NCBI RefSeq assembly: GCF_040812015.1 | Contig: NZ_JBFNXJ010000001.1 | Coordinates: forward strand, 186,001-250,000 | Origin: Chitinivorax sp. PXF-14 | GTDB taxonomy: Bacteria > Pseudomonadota > Gammaproteobacteria > Burkholderiales > SCOH01 | Reading direction: 5' to 3' | DNA length: 64,000 bases | Shown: positions 52,431-60,819 of the stretch, one piece after another | Layout: every line of letters starts with the position of its first letter | Numbering within the stretch: the first letter of the stretch is position 1 | The notes under the pieces: model-generated | The model's input: only the letters and a program-made list of their open reading frames with translations | Databases searched by the model: none | Told to the model about the DNA's origin: nothing | Program-made: the position numbers and the translations under genes

Positions 52431-53216
52431 ATGCTGATGGTGATTTCTCCGGCGAAAACGCTGGACTACACCACTCCGCCCGCCACCGGGCGCCACACCG
52501 AGCCCGCGTTTCTCGACCGTTCGGCCGAACTGATCAAAAGCCTGCGCGAGTATTCCCCCGCCGAGCTGGGCCGGCTGATGACGATCAGCGACGAGCTCGC
52601 CGTGCTCAACGCGGGCCGTTACCAGAGCTGGCAGCGGCCGTTCACGCCGGACAACGCCAAGCAGGCCGTGCTCGCCTTCATGGGTGATGTTTACGAGGGG
52701 CTGCACGCCGCCAGCCTCGATGCTGGCGCGCTCGACTACCTGCAGTCGCGGCTGCGCATCCTCTCCGGCCTCTACGGCCTGCTGCGGCCGCTCGACCTGA
52801 TGCAACCCTACCGGCTGGAGATGGGTACGCGGCTCGGCAACCCGCGCGGCAAGGATCTGTACGCGTTCTGGGGCGACGCCATCACCGACGCGCTGAACGA
52901 GCTGCTGGCGGATGCAACGCAGCCGGTGCTCGTCAATCTTGCGTCGGACGAGTATTTCCGCTCGGTCAGGCCGAAGCGGCTCGCCGCACGGCTGATCACG
53001 CCGGTATTCCAGGACCTCAAGAATGGCCAGTACAAGATCATCAGCTTCTACGCCAAGCGCGCGCGCGGACTGATGGTGCGCTACGCGGCCAGCCATGGCC
53101 TGACCGAGCCCGAGGCGCTGCAGGGCTTCGACTACGACGGCTACGGCTTCGCCCCCGAGGTGTCGGAAGGCGATACCTGGGTGTTCCGCCGCGACCCGGC
53201 GGCCAGCCATGCTTGA
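52431..53216 (+). CDS. yaaA: YaaA family peroxide-stress protein
   Basis: Protein of 261 residues of the DUF328/YaaA family. It starts with the family signature [13 protein letters not shown] and has [11 protein letters not shown] and [21 protein letters not shown]. YaaA lowers free iron and protects DNA during H2O2 stress in E. coli. A GAGG-type site lies about eight bases before the ATG. It overlaps the small membrane protein gene by eight bases. Confidence 0.93.
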   Translation: MLMVISPAKTLDYTTPPATGRHTEPAFLDRSAELIKSLREYSPAELGRLMTISDELAVLNAGRYQSWQRPFTPDNAKQAVLAFMGDVYEGLHAASLDAGALDYLQSRLRILSGLYGLLRPLDLMQPYRLEMGTRLGNPRGKDLYAFWGDAITDALNELLADATQPVLVNLASDEYFRSVRPKRLAARLITPVFQDLKNGQYKIISFYAKRARGLMVRYAASHGLTEPEALQGFDYDGYGFAPEVSEGDTWVFRRDPAASHA

Positions 53217-53502
53217 CTGGCCACGGCTGCGCACGTCGCAGCGCCTCGTCGGGATCGTGCTGCTGCTGGCCGTGACGGGCTTCGGTGCGCTGATCGCGCT
53301 CTATCCAGGGCTCGCCTTCGGTGCGCGCGTGCGCACGCTGGCCGCGCCCATGCTGATGCTCGGCGTGGTGCTGCACCCGGCCACGCTGTACGGCTCGCGC
53401 GACGTCATCAGCTGGTCGCGCACACCCTGGCCTTGCCGTGCGGCTTACTGCGCCGCGGCGGCCTGTTTCGGCTACGGCTGGGTAGCCACCCTGCTGGGCT
53501 AG
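53209..53502 (+). CDS. Small membrane protein (97 residues)
   Basis: Protein with three probable transmembrane helices (about 11-32, 41-58 and 78-95). Its start overlaps the yaaA stop by eight bases, so translation is probably coupled. It contains three Cys near the third helix ([17 protein letters not shown]). Family not recognised. Confidence 0.75.
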   Translation: MLDWPRLRTSQRLVGIVLLLAVTGFGALIALYPGLAFGARVRTLAAPMLMLGVVLHPATLYGSRDVISWSRTPWPCRAAYCAAAACFGYGWVATLLG

Positions 53503-53650
53503 CCGCGCCGACCTGCCATGGCCCCGGCATGGCCGGGCGATCTGCTTATGCGCACGCGCGAACCTTGTTGTCAGATTTTATATTTTCTATAGAGTTATCG
53601 CTCTAAAACCGCAATCAATAGCGGACCGGAAAATAGGGAGGAAAGACAAC

Positions 53651-54562
53651 ATGAAGCAAGCCCTGATCGCGGCTGGTCTGGCCGTGCTCGCCTGCAGCGG
53701 CGTGCGCGCCGAGGTGATCGCGAGCGGCATGAGCGCGGCCGAGAACACCTTCCAGACCAGCAACCAGCGGCTGTTCGCCTCGTCGGACGGCGCCTTCTAC
53801 GAGATCACGCGCGACGGCCTGGGCTGGCACAAGATGCCGGTCGTTGCGGCGTTCAAGGATGGCGGCAATCGGCCCTGCTACTACCTCGGCATCACCGAGT
53901 CGGCCGGGACGCTGTACACCGTGTGCACCGAGAGCAATTTTGATCCGCTGGCGAGAAAGCACCTGTTCGGGCTCGACCCGTACCAGGCCGTGCCCAGGCT
54001 GACCGAGGCCGGCGAGCTGGGCGGTGTCGCCCTGCCCAACGGGCTGGCCGCCGACCGTAGCGGCAACCTGTATCTGGCCGACAGCGGGCTGCCGCTGCTG
54101 CCGGGGGTGATCCACAAGATCACGCTGGCCGGCGCCTACACGATCGCCACGCAGAGCGTGTTCCACCGCTTCGCCGCGTGCAAGCCCAACGGGCTCAAGC
54201 ACGACGCGGACCGGCTGTATGTGTCGGTCAACCCGTTCAGCTATATCGGCCTGTCGCAGTTGCTGCGCTACGACATCGGCGCTACGGGCCTGGCCAACAA
54301 GGCGTCGGTTTACACTTCCTGGGCCTTCCTCGACGATTTTGCGCTGGTGCGGGGCGGCGCGGTGATCGCCGAATTCCTCGGCGGCCGCATCAGCCATGTC
54401 AGCGAGGCGGGCGCGGTGCTGCACACGGCCGCCTTCAGCCAGCCGACCTCGGCCACGCTGCTGACCGCGCCGGCCTTCGGTGCCGGCAGCCTGCTGGTGA
54501 CCGAGCGCGGCAAGGGTACGATCAACCGCTTCGACAGCGGCTGGAGCCTGGCGCCACGCTAG
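53651..54562 (+). CDS. Secreted propeller-like protein
   Basis: Protein of 303 residues with a Sec signal (MKQALIAAGLAVLACSGVRA, cleavage after VRA). The mature part has repeated short motifs LPNGLAADRSGNLYLADSG and KPNGLKHDADRLYVSVN, the NHL/SMP-30-like beta-propeller pattern. Four Cys may form disulfides. Ligand and function are unknown. AGGGAGGAAAGACAAC precedes the ATG. The 150 bases upstream are AT-rich with a TTGTCA -35 candidate (53568) and a short TAGAG/CTCTA dyad near 53590-53605. Confidence 0.82.
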   Translation: MKQALIAAGLAVLACSGVRAEVIASGMSAAENTFQTSNQRLFASSDGAFYEITRDGLGWHKMPVVAAFKDGGNRPCYYLGITESAGTLYTVCTESNFDPLARKHLFGLDPYQAVPRLTEAGELGGVALPNGLAADRSGNLYLADSGLPLLPGVIHKITLAGAYTIATQSVFHRFAACKPNGLKHDADRLYVSVNPFSYIGLSQLLRYDIGATGLANKASVYTSWAFLDDFALVRGGAVIAEFLGGRISHVSEAGAVLHTAAFSQPTSATLLTAPAFGAGSLLVTERGKGTINRFDSGWSLAPR

Positions 54563-54584
54563 CGCGTGGCCTGGCGATCGCCGC

Positions 54585-55040
54585 TCAAGCGGCCTTGCGG
54601 CTCAGCGGGATGTCCGCGAAATCCGCGCTCTTGTCGAGGGCTGCGAGCGTCGCCGCGAGCGGCGCCGGCGGCGGGATCAGCTTGCGCTCGCGCATGTCGA
54701 GCCAGGCGCCGGCGACCTCGTGGCGGGCCGCGAGGCGGCCATCCTGCTTGTAGATGTGCTGGCGGAAACGGAAGCGCGAGTTGTCGGCGGAGGCGCCGGC
54801 AATCTCGACCTCGATGGTCAGGCGCTCGCCGAGCTTCGCTTCCTTGAAGTATTCAGTCTCTTCCTTGAAGATTACCGGGCCGAACACCAGTTCGGCGAAT
54901 TTCTCGGGCGTGAAGCCATTCTCGGCCAGCCACTCGATGCGGGCATGGGTGCAGAAATCCGCATAGGCGCTGTGGCGCACATGATGGTTCATGTCGACGT
55001 CGGACCAGCGTACTTCGATGATCTTGCTGAACTTGGCCAT
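54585..55040 (-). CDS. Acyl-CoA thioesterase of the 4HBT/YbgC type
   Basis: Hotdog protein of 151 residues. VRWSDVDMNHHVRHSAYADF contains the catalytic Asp and the His-rich motif of YbgC/4HBT enzymes, and the expected strand EYFKEAKLGERLTIEVEI follows. The ATG at 55040 has GGAAG upstream and gives the family length. It is divergent from a TetR gene across a short gap with a probable operator. Confidence 0.9.
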   Translation of the reverse strand: MAKFSKIIEVRWSDVDMNHHVRHSAYADFCTHARIEWLAENGFTPEKFAELVFGPVIFKEETEYFKEAKLGERLTIEVEIAGASADNSRFRFRQHIYKQDGRLAARHEVAGAWLDMRERKLIPPPAPLAATLAALDKSADFADIPLSRKAA

Positions 55041-55059
55041 GCTGGCTTCCTTTTTTAAA

Positions 55060-55071
55060 ACGAACGGTCGT
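55060..55071. promoter_or_regulatory. Candidate TetR operator
   Basis: ACGA, four bases, TCGT: a short inverted repeat of the ACGAACGGTCGT type seen at many TetR operators. It lies between the divergent thioesterase (starts 55040) and TetR (starts 55118) genes. Confidence 0.5.
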
Positions 55072-55117
55072 GCTATTGTTGTCCGTATGATCATGCTTTG
55101 CAAGCGGGGCGTCAAAC

Positions 55118-55729
55118 ATGGGCAAGGGTGAACAAACCAGGGCGCTGATCCTGCTGGAGGCGCTGGGGCTGGCGAGCCAGGTCGGCATCGAGGGCCTGAC
55201 CATCGGCGTGCTCGCCGAGCGCCTGAAGCTGTCGAAGAGCGGCCTGTTCGCCCGCTTCGGCTCGCGCGAGGAGCTGCAGCTCGCCGTGGTGCAGGCCGCC
55301 CAGGACGAGTTCACCGCGCTGGCCGTGAAACCGGCGCTGGCGGCGCCGCGCGGCCTGGCCCGGTTGCGCGCGCTGTTTGGGCTGTGGCTCGGCCGCCTCG
55401 ATGTCGAGGGCCGGCCGGGCGGCTGCCCGCTGCTCGGTGCCGCCGCCGAATTCGACGACCAGCCCGGCCCGGTGCGCGATCAGCTGGCGCGCGGGCAGCG
55501 CGCCCTGCGCGACATCCTCAGCGGCGCGGTGACACGTGCGGTCGAGACGGGCGAGCTGCGCGCCGACACCGATGCGGCGCAACTGGCCTTCGAGCTGTTC
55601 GGGCTCATTCTCGCCACCCACCACGACCTGCGCCTGCTCGGCGATGCCGGCGCCCCCGGCCGGGCCCTGCGCGGCATGGAGCGTATGCTGGCCCTACACC
55701 AGCCATCGTCATCGGCTGCCAACGGGTAG
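55118..55729 (+). CDS. TetR/AcrR family transcriptional regulator
   Basis: Regulator of 203 residues with the N-terminal helix-turn-helix VLAERLKLSKSGLFARFGSREEL. The C-terminal domain (GGCPLLGAAAEFDDQPGPVRDQ) is the type found in several TetR regulators of lipid metabolism. Divergent from the thioesterase gene, it probably represses it and itself through the site at 55060-55071. Confidence 0.9.
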   Translation: MGKGEQTRALILLEALGLASQVGIEGLTIGVLAERLKLSKSGLFARFGSREELQLAVVQAAQDEFTALAVKPALAAPRGLARLRALFGLWLGRLDVEGRPGGCPLLGAAAEFDDQPGPVRDQLARGQRALRDILSGAVTRAVETGELRADTDAAQLAFELFGLILATHHDLRLLGDAGAPGRALRGMERMLALHQPSSSAANG

Positions 55730-55815
55730 GCGCAATCCGTTGTCTGTCGCTGCGTAGCGCACGGGCGGCGGCGACGTTTGCTAACATGGGGCATCACCTG
55801 TACCGAGGAGTCCTC

Positions 55816-56160
55816 ATGGAAGAGCTGCAAACCGTGCGCGATCGCGATCAGTCGCTGAAGAACATCGTCACCCTGGTCTACGCCCTGCAGGCGCTGGCCT
55901 ACTTTACCGGTGGGCTCGCCGCGCTGGCCGCGGTGATCGTCGCCTACGTCAAGCGCGACGACGTGCGCGGCACGCTCTTCGAGAGCCATGTCGAGTGGCA
56001 GATCGGCACCTTCTGGATCGGCCTGGGCCTCGCCGTGCTGGGTGGCCTCACCTTCTGGTTCGGTCTCGGCTTCATCATCTGGGGCGTGGCCGGCATCTGG
56101 GTGCTCTATCGCATCATCAAGGGCTGGCTCGCGCTCAACGACGGCAAGGCGGTCGGCTGA
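55816..56160 (+). CDS. DUF4870-like membrane protein
   Basis: Protein of 114 residues with three transmembrane helices (about 18-45, 63-80 and 82-104) and a charged N-terminus. The pattern [39 protein letters not shown] arrangement and [22 protein letters not shown] match small DUF4870-type proteins (shown here in part). GAGGAG precedes the ATG. Its stop overlaps the dtd start by one base, so they are cotranscribed. Confidence 0.82.
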   Translation: MEELQTVRDRDQSLKNIVTLVYALQALAYFTGGLAALAAVIVAYVKRDDVRGTLFESHVEWQIGTFWIGLGLAVLGGLTFWFGLGFIIWGVAGIWVLYRIIKGWLALNDGKAVG

Positions 56161-56612
56161 TGCGGGCCTTGATCCAGCGTGTTGCCGAGGCGGCGGTCAG
56201 GATCGATGGCGTCGTCGTCGGCGAGATTGCCGCCGGCCTGCTGGTGCTGGTCGGTGTCGAGGAGGCGGATACGGCTGGCGACATTGACTGGCTCGCCAGA
56301 AAGCTCGCCAACCTGCGCATCTTCGCTGACGAGGCGGGGGTCATGAACCGCTCGGTGCTCGATGTCGGCGGCGAGGTACTGGCGGTGAGCCAGTTCACGC
56401 TGCACGCGAGCTGCCGCAAGGGCAACCGGCCGAGCTACAGCCGGGCCGCCAGGGGCGAGCTGTCGCAACCGATGTACGAGGCCTTTTGCGAGGCGGTGGC
56501 CGGCCTGATCGGCAAGCCGGTCGCGCGTGGGGTGTTCGGTGCCGACATGAAGGTCAGCCTCGTCAACGATGGCCCGGTGACGATCTGGCTCGACTCCAAG
56601 GCGCCGGAGTAA
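56160..56612 (+). CDS. dtd: D-aminoacyl-tRNA deacylase
   Basis: Protein of 150 residues. It hydrolyses D-amino acids wrongly attached to tRNA. The two active-site signatures are clear: [17 protein letters not shown] and, at the C-terminus, [11 protein letters not shown] (the Gly-cis-Pro motif). The start overlaps the upstream stop (TGATG). Length is typical. Confidence 0.97.
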   Translation: MRALIQRVAEAAVRIDGVVVGEIAAGLLVLVGVEEADTAGDIDWLARKLANLRIFADEAGVMNRSVLDVGGEVLAVSQFTLHASCRKGNRPSYSRAARGELSQPMYEAFCEAVAGLIGKPVARGVFGADMKVSLVNDGPVTIWLDSKAPE

Positions 56613-56672
56613 TCGCATCAGCCACCGTGCGGACGCTCACGACACCGGGTGCAGGCCGTTTGGCGCCCGGCG

Positions 56673-57623
56673 TCAGCCGAACCACGCACCGATCGCCTGC
56701 TTCCAGCTGCGTGCCCGCAGCGGCGCCTCGCGTAGCAGTCGCATGGCCCACCGCCGGGCCTCGGGACGCTGCCGCTGGCTGCGGTAGTAGTAGCAATGGT
56801 CATCGAGCACCAGCACCATGCGCTCCTTGATTTCCCGCCGATAGGGGGCGTACTGCGGGTCGGCGCGCAGCCGGTGCAGCATGGTGTCCTCGCCAGCGAA
56901 AGGGGGGGCTGTGGTGTGCGTCAGGCTGCCCGAGCGGATGCGGTAGATGCCGGTGTCGGCCGGTGCGAAGTAGAGGTCTGCGCGCAGCGCGCAACGCAGC
57001 CACAGCAGGTAATCTTCGGCGCGCTGCTGGCTTTCGTCGAACATACCGGCTTCGATCAGCAGGTCTTTGCGGATCAGGCAGGTCATGATGCCGATCAGGC
57101 ATGACTTCAGAAAGTGCGTGACCGGCCGTTTCAGGCAGCTGACCCTGCCGGCCTCGTAGTCCTTGCCGATCAGCGCGTACAGGTAGGGCGAGCGCTCGGC
57201 CAGCGGCCGGCGCTGAACCGGATGCACGTTGTCGAGCGGCGTCATGTGGAAGTGCGAGGCGATCCAGCGGGCTTCCGGGTGCTGGCGGACGGCATTCCAG
57301 CCCGTAGCCAGTGCATTGGGCAGCCACAGGTCATCCGAATCCAGAAACCCGATCCACTGGCCGCGTGCGGCTTCGATGCCCGTATTGCGCGCACTGGCCA
57401 CGCCCTTGCCGCGGCTGTTGGTGATGACCCGCAGATGCGCCGGATCGCGCGTCGCCAGCTCGGCCAGTATGTGTTGGGTGGCGGTGTCGTTGCTGTGGTC
57501 GTCGACCACGATGATCTCGATCGGCGGCAGCGCCGAGTCGGTGCATTCCTGCGCCAGGATCGATTGCACGGCCTCTTGCAGCAGTTGCCCCGTGTTGTAG
57601 ACGGGGATGATGATGGAGATCAT
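56673..57623 (-). CDS. Family 2 glycosyltransferase (paralogue A)
   Basis: GT2 enzyme of 316 residues with a GT-A fold. It starts MISIIIPVYNTGQLLQEAV, has VVDDHSND, then GVASARNTGIEAARGQWIGF and the metal-binding DSDDLW (DxD) near residue 90. The C-terminal half is helical and ends with the basic segment LREAPLRARSWKQAIGAW. The acceptor is unknown; a surface polysaccharide is likely. Very similar to the next gene upstream (57744-58718), so a tandem duplication. The start at 57623 is chosen over an earlier Met with no resemblance. Confidence 0.92.
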   Translation of the reverse strand: MISIIIPVYNTGQLLQEAVQSILAQECTDSALPPIEIIVVDDHSNDTATQHILAELATRDPAHLRVITNSRGKGVASARNTGIEAARGQWIGFLDSDDLWLPNALATGWNAVRQHPEARWIASHFHMTPLDNVHPVQRRPLAERSPYLYALIGKDYEAGRVSCLKRPVTHFLKSCLIGIMTCLIRKDLLIEAGMFDESQQRAEDYLLWLRCALRADLYFAPADTGIYRIRSGSLTHTTAPPFAGEDTMLHRLRADPQYAPYRREIKERMVLVLDDHCYYYRSQRQRPEARRWAMRLLREAPLRARSWKQAIGAWFG

Positions 57624-57743
57624 TGGGGACCTGGCACCATAGGGGTTGGGGAAGCCGCGCACTTGCGGCGGGCATGTCGCGTCTATATAACGCGATGCCA
57701 TGCCACCAAGATGACACAAACCCCGACGTTTATCCGCGCGGGG

Positions 57744-58718
57744 TCAGATCATCCAGGCGCCCAAGGCCTGTTTCCAGGTGCGCGCCCGCAGTGGCGCTTC
57801 TCGCAGCAGTTTCAGTGCCCAGTGTCTGGCCTCGGAACGGTGTTTTGCGTTGCGATAGTAGTAACAATGATCATCGAGCACCAATACCAGCCGCTCGCGC
57901 AGTTGCCGGTTCCACGGCGTGTAGCGAGGGTCGGCGAGCAGCTTGCGCAACATGCTGTCCTCGCAGGCCAGGGGCGGTGCGCTGGTGCGCGTCAGGCTGC
58001 CCTTGCGCATGCGGTAGATGCCGGTGTCGGCCGGCGCGTAGTACAGGTCGGAGAGCAGGGCGCAGCGCAGCCACATCATGTAGTCCGACGCGCGCTTCTG
58101 GTTTTCGTCGAACAGACCTGCGTCGATAAGCAGTTCCTTGCGGATCAGGCAGGTCATGATGCCGATCAGGCAGGACTTGAGAAAGTGGCTGACCGGCTGC
58201 TTCAGGCAGGTGGCGCGGCCCGCCTCGTAGTCGGAGCCGAGCAGCGAATACAGGTAGGGCGAGCGCTCGGCCAGCGGCTTGTTCTCCGGCGGCGCGTCGG
58301 AGCCGAGCATGGTGAGCAGGAAATGGGCGGCCACCCAGCGCGCCTGGGGATGCTCGCGCACGACCTGCCACAGGCTGGCCATGGCGTTGGGCAGCCACAG
58401 GTCATCCGAATCGAGAAAGCCTATCCATTGTCCGCGCGCCGCCTCGATTGCCGTGTTGCGCGCACCGGCGACCCCCTTGCTGCGTTGATTGCGCAGCACG
58501 CGCAACACGCCGGGGTAGCGCGCTTCCAGCGAGGCGAGGATGGACTGGGTGTTGGCATCGCCGCTCGCGTCGTCAACGACGATGACCTCGACCACCGGTA
58601 GCGGCAGCTCGGTCGGCGCCTGCGTCACGATGGACTCGATGGCTTCCAGTAACAGCGGGCCGGTGTTGTAGACCGGGATGACGATCGACACGTCCGGTGA
58701 GGACAACGAAAACCGCAT
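57744..58718 (-). CDS. Family 2 glycosyltransferase (paralogue B)
   Basis: GT2 enzyme of 324 residues. It starts MRFSLSSPDVSIVIPVYNTG, has VVDDASGD, GVAGARNTAIEAARGQWIGF and DSDDLW. It shares the sequence AERSPYLYSL, SCLIGIMTCLIRKELL and DDHCYYYR with paralogue A. The two lie 120 bases apart on the same strand and differ mostly in the N-terminal third and in short loops, which suggests duplication followed by acceptor specialisation. Confidence 0.92.
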   Translation of the reverse strand: MRFSLSSPDVSIVIPVYNTGPLLLEAIESIVTQAPTELPLPVVEVIVVDDASGDANTQSILASLEARYPGVLRVLRNQRSKGVAGARNTAIEAARGQWIGFLDSDDLWLPNAMASLWQVVREHPQARWVAAHFLLTMLGSDAPPENKPLAERSPYLYSLLGSDYEAGRATCLKQPVSHFLKSCLIGIMTCLIRKELLIDAGLFDENQKRASDYMMWLRCALLSDLYYAPADTGIYRMRKGSLTRTSAPPLACEDSMLRKLLADPRYTPWNRQLRERLVLVLDDHCYYYRNAKHRSEARHWALKLLREAPLRARTWKQALGAWMI

Positions 58719-58869
58719 TGCTCGGCTCCGGCTCGCGGATGGTTGTATGACAGGTGCACATCTTAGCGCGCCGTTGCCGATTAGTGAACGTTATCTGATT
58801 CCGCATTCATACCGCGATGTGGCCTCTGGCTTGGCTTGGCCAGACCCGGCCGGGGTACGGGCAACCGTG

Positions 58870-59628
58870 TCAGGCGTGGCCCGGATGGCCGCAGGCGGCG
58901 CATTGCGGATCGCGTTTGAGTCGCATTTCGCGCCATTTCATCTCCAGCCCGTCGAGTAGCAGCAGCCGCCCCGTCAGCGTGCTGCCGGCCGGGATCAGCA
59001 GCTTCAGCGCCTCGGCCGCCTGCATGCTGCCGACAATGCCGACGAGCGGGGCAAACACGCCGAACAGCGCGCACGGGCCATCGTTGGCCTCGCCGGTATC
59101 GGGAAACAGGCAGTGGTAGCAGGGGCTGTCGTCGCGGCGTAGGTCGAACACGCTGATCTGGCCGTCGAAGCGCACCGCGGCACCCGATACCAGCGGCTTG
59201 CGGTGCCTGACGCAGGCGGCGTTCACCGCATGGCGGGTGTCGAAGTTGTCGCAGCAGTCGAGCACGACATCGGCGCTCGCGATCAGTGCATCGAGCCGCG
59301 CACCGGACACGCGCTCGGTGACGGCCTCGACCGCGCAGTCGGGGTTGATTTCATGGATGCGGCGCTTGATCGACTCGGCCTTGTTCTCGCCGATGCTGGC
59401 CATCGAGTGTGCGATCTGGCGCTGCAGATTGGTCTTGTCGACCTCGTCGTGGTCGCAGATGGTGATCCGCCCCACGCCGGCCGAGCCGAGATACAGGCCG
59501 GCCGGCGAGCCCAGCCCGCCGGCACCGATGATCAGCGCGTGGGCATCGAGCAGGGCCTGCTGCCCCTCGACGCCAATCTCGTCGAGCAGGATGTGGCGGC
59601 TGTAGCGCAAGAGCTGGTCATCATTCAT
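58870..59628 (-). CDS. ThiF/MoeB/HesA-family E1-like adenylyltransferase
   Basis: Protein of 252 residues. It binds ATP through GAGGLGSP (35-42) and the Arg/Asp-rich segment DKTNLQRQIAHS, and activates the C-terminal Gly-Gly of a small sulfur carrier. Zinc-binding Cys pairs are at 170/173 (SPCYHCLFP) and 243/246 near the C-terminus. A catalytic Cys candidate is Cys186 (GPCALFG). MoeB (molybdopterin) and ThiF (thiamine) roles cannot be told apart; a molybdenum-cofactor role would fit the molybdoenzyme at 3904-6183 but they are far apart. ATG at 59628. Confidence 0.92.
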   Translation of the reverse strand: MNDDQLLRYSRHILLDEIGVEGQQALLDAHALIIGAGGLGSPAGLYLGSAGVGRITICDHDEVDKTNLQRQIAHSMASIGENKAESIKRRIHEINPDCAVEAVTERVSGARLDALIASADVVLDCCDNFDTRHAVNAACVRHRKPLVSGAAVRFDGQISVFDLRRDDSPCYHCLFPDTGEANDGPCALFGVFAPLVGIVGSMQAAEALKLLIPAGSTLTGRLLLLDGLEMKWREMRLKRDPQCAACGHPGHA

Positions 59629-59698
59629 GCGGGCAGTGTAGCAAGCCGGGCTGCGCCGCAACAATCGGGAGAAATGACTACGCTGAATTGCCTGCCAC

Positions 59699-59726
59699 TT
59701 GAAAACAAAATACAAAATAATATAAT
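59699..59726 (+). promoter_or_regulatory. Strong promoter of the RND efflux genes
   Basis: TTGAAA (59699-59704) and TATAAT (59721-59726) are 16 bases apart. The segment is AT-rich in an otherwise GC-rich region. Transcription would begin near 59733. Confidence 0.75.
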
Positions 59727-59729
59727 GTG

Positions 59730-59744
59730 ATTACTGAAAGTAAT
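59730..59744. promoter_or_regulatory. Dyad operator at the RND transcription start
   Basis: ATTACT-GAA-AGTAAT is a perfect inverted repeat. It overlaps the predicted start point, an ideal position for a TetR- or MarR-type repressor. No regulator gene is adjacent, so the regulator may be just outside the window or elsewhere. Confidence 0.6.
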
Positions 59745-59780
59745 TGGCGACCCTCGCCAGCCGCATGAAGGACGGACCGA

Positions 59781-60809
59781 ATGACCCCCATACTCAAGAA
59801 GCCCGCGCTGTGCCTTGCCCTGGTTTTGGGCGTGCAGCCCCTGTCTGCCGGGGCGGCGCCGCTCATGGCCGCGACGGTCGATTACCGCCAGGTGCCGCTG
59901 ACCTATGCCAGCGAAGGCACGGTCGAGGCGATCAAGCAGTCGACGGTGGCGGCGCAGATCGGCGGCCGCGTGATGGAGGTCAACTTCAAGGTCGGTGACT
60001 ATGTGAAGGCCGGCCAGGTGCTGGTGCGCATCGATCCGCGCGAGACCGGCCAGGCGCTGGCTGCCAGCCAGTCGCAGGTGGCGCAGGTGAAGGCCGCGCT
60101 CGACGAGGCCAAGCTCCAGTACGAGCGACAGCAGCAGCTGTTCGCGCAGAAATTCATCTCGCAGGCCGCGCTCGACTCGGCGCAGGCTGCCTACAAGGCC
60201 GCGCAGGCTGCCTATGCCGCGGCGCTGGCCGGCAGCGGCGCGGCCGCCACCACGCACAGCTTCGCGACCGTGATCGCACCTTACGCGGGCGTGGTGTCGG
60301 CGGTGCAGGTCGAGGTCGGCGACACCACCTTTCCCGGCAAGCCCTTGATGAGCGGCTTCGACCCGGCCGACCTGCGCGTCGTTGCGACCTTGCCGCAAGC
60401 CAAGTGGGACGCGGTGCGCGGCGGTGCCGGCGCCAAGGTCGAGATCCCGGCGCTGAACCGCTGGCTGGTGCCGACACACGTGACGGTGCTGCCCGTTGCC
60501 GACGCGCGTCGCCATACCGCCCAGGTCAGGCTGGACCTGCCGGCCGATACCCGCAACGTGGTGCCGGGCATGTTCGCGCGCGCCCATTTCGTCACCGGCG
60601 AGGCGCGCAAGCTGCTGGTGCCGGCGGCCGCCGTGCTGCGCCGCTCCGAGCTGACCGCCGTCTACGTGATCGGCCCCGGCGAGCGCACGGCGCTGCGCCA
60701 GGTGCGCCTGGGGGACGCGGCCGGGGAGGCCGGCATTGAGGTGCTGGCCGGGCTCAAGGCTGGCGAACGTGTCGCGCTCGAGCCGGTGAAAGCCGGCCTG
60801 GCCCGCTGA
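59781..60809 (+). CDS. RND efflux periplasmic adaptor
   Basis: Membrane-fusion protein of 342 residues with a Sec signal (LALVLGVQPLSAGAA). Lipoyl halves STVAAQIGGRVMEVNFKVGD and ATVIAPYAGVVSAVQVEVGD flank a helical hairpin; the barrel domain begins LRVVATLPQAKW. It links the RND pump to an outer-membrane channel. AAGGACGG precedes the ATG. It lies ten bases before the permease gene, and no TolC gene is visible in the remaining window. Confidence 0.94.
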   Translation: MTPILKKPALCLALVLGVQPLSAGAAPLMAATVDYRQVPLTYASEGTVEAIKQSTVAAQIGGRVMEVNFKVGDYVKAGQVLVRIDPRETGQALAASQSQVAQVKAALDEAKLQYERQQQLFAQKFISQAALDSAQAAYKAAQAAYAAALAGSGAAATTHSFATVIAPYAGVVSAVQVEVGDTTFPGKPLMSGFDPADLRVVATLPQAKWDAVRGGAGAKVEIPALNRWLVPTHVTVLPVADARRHTAQVRLDLPADTRNVVPGMFARAHFVTGEARKLLVPAAAVLRRSELTAVYVIGPGERTALRQVRLGDAAGEAGIEVLAGLKAGERVALEPVKAGLAR

Positions 60810-60819
60810 GGACCGCGCC

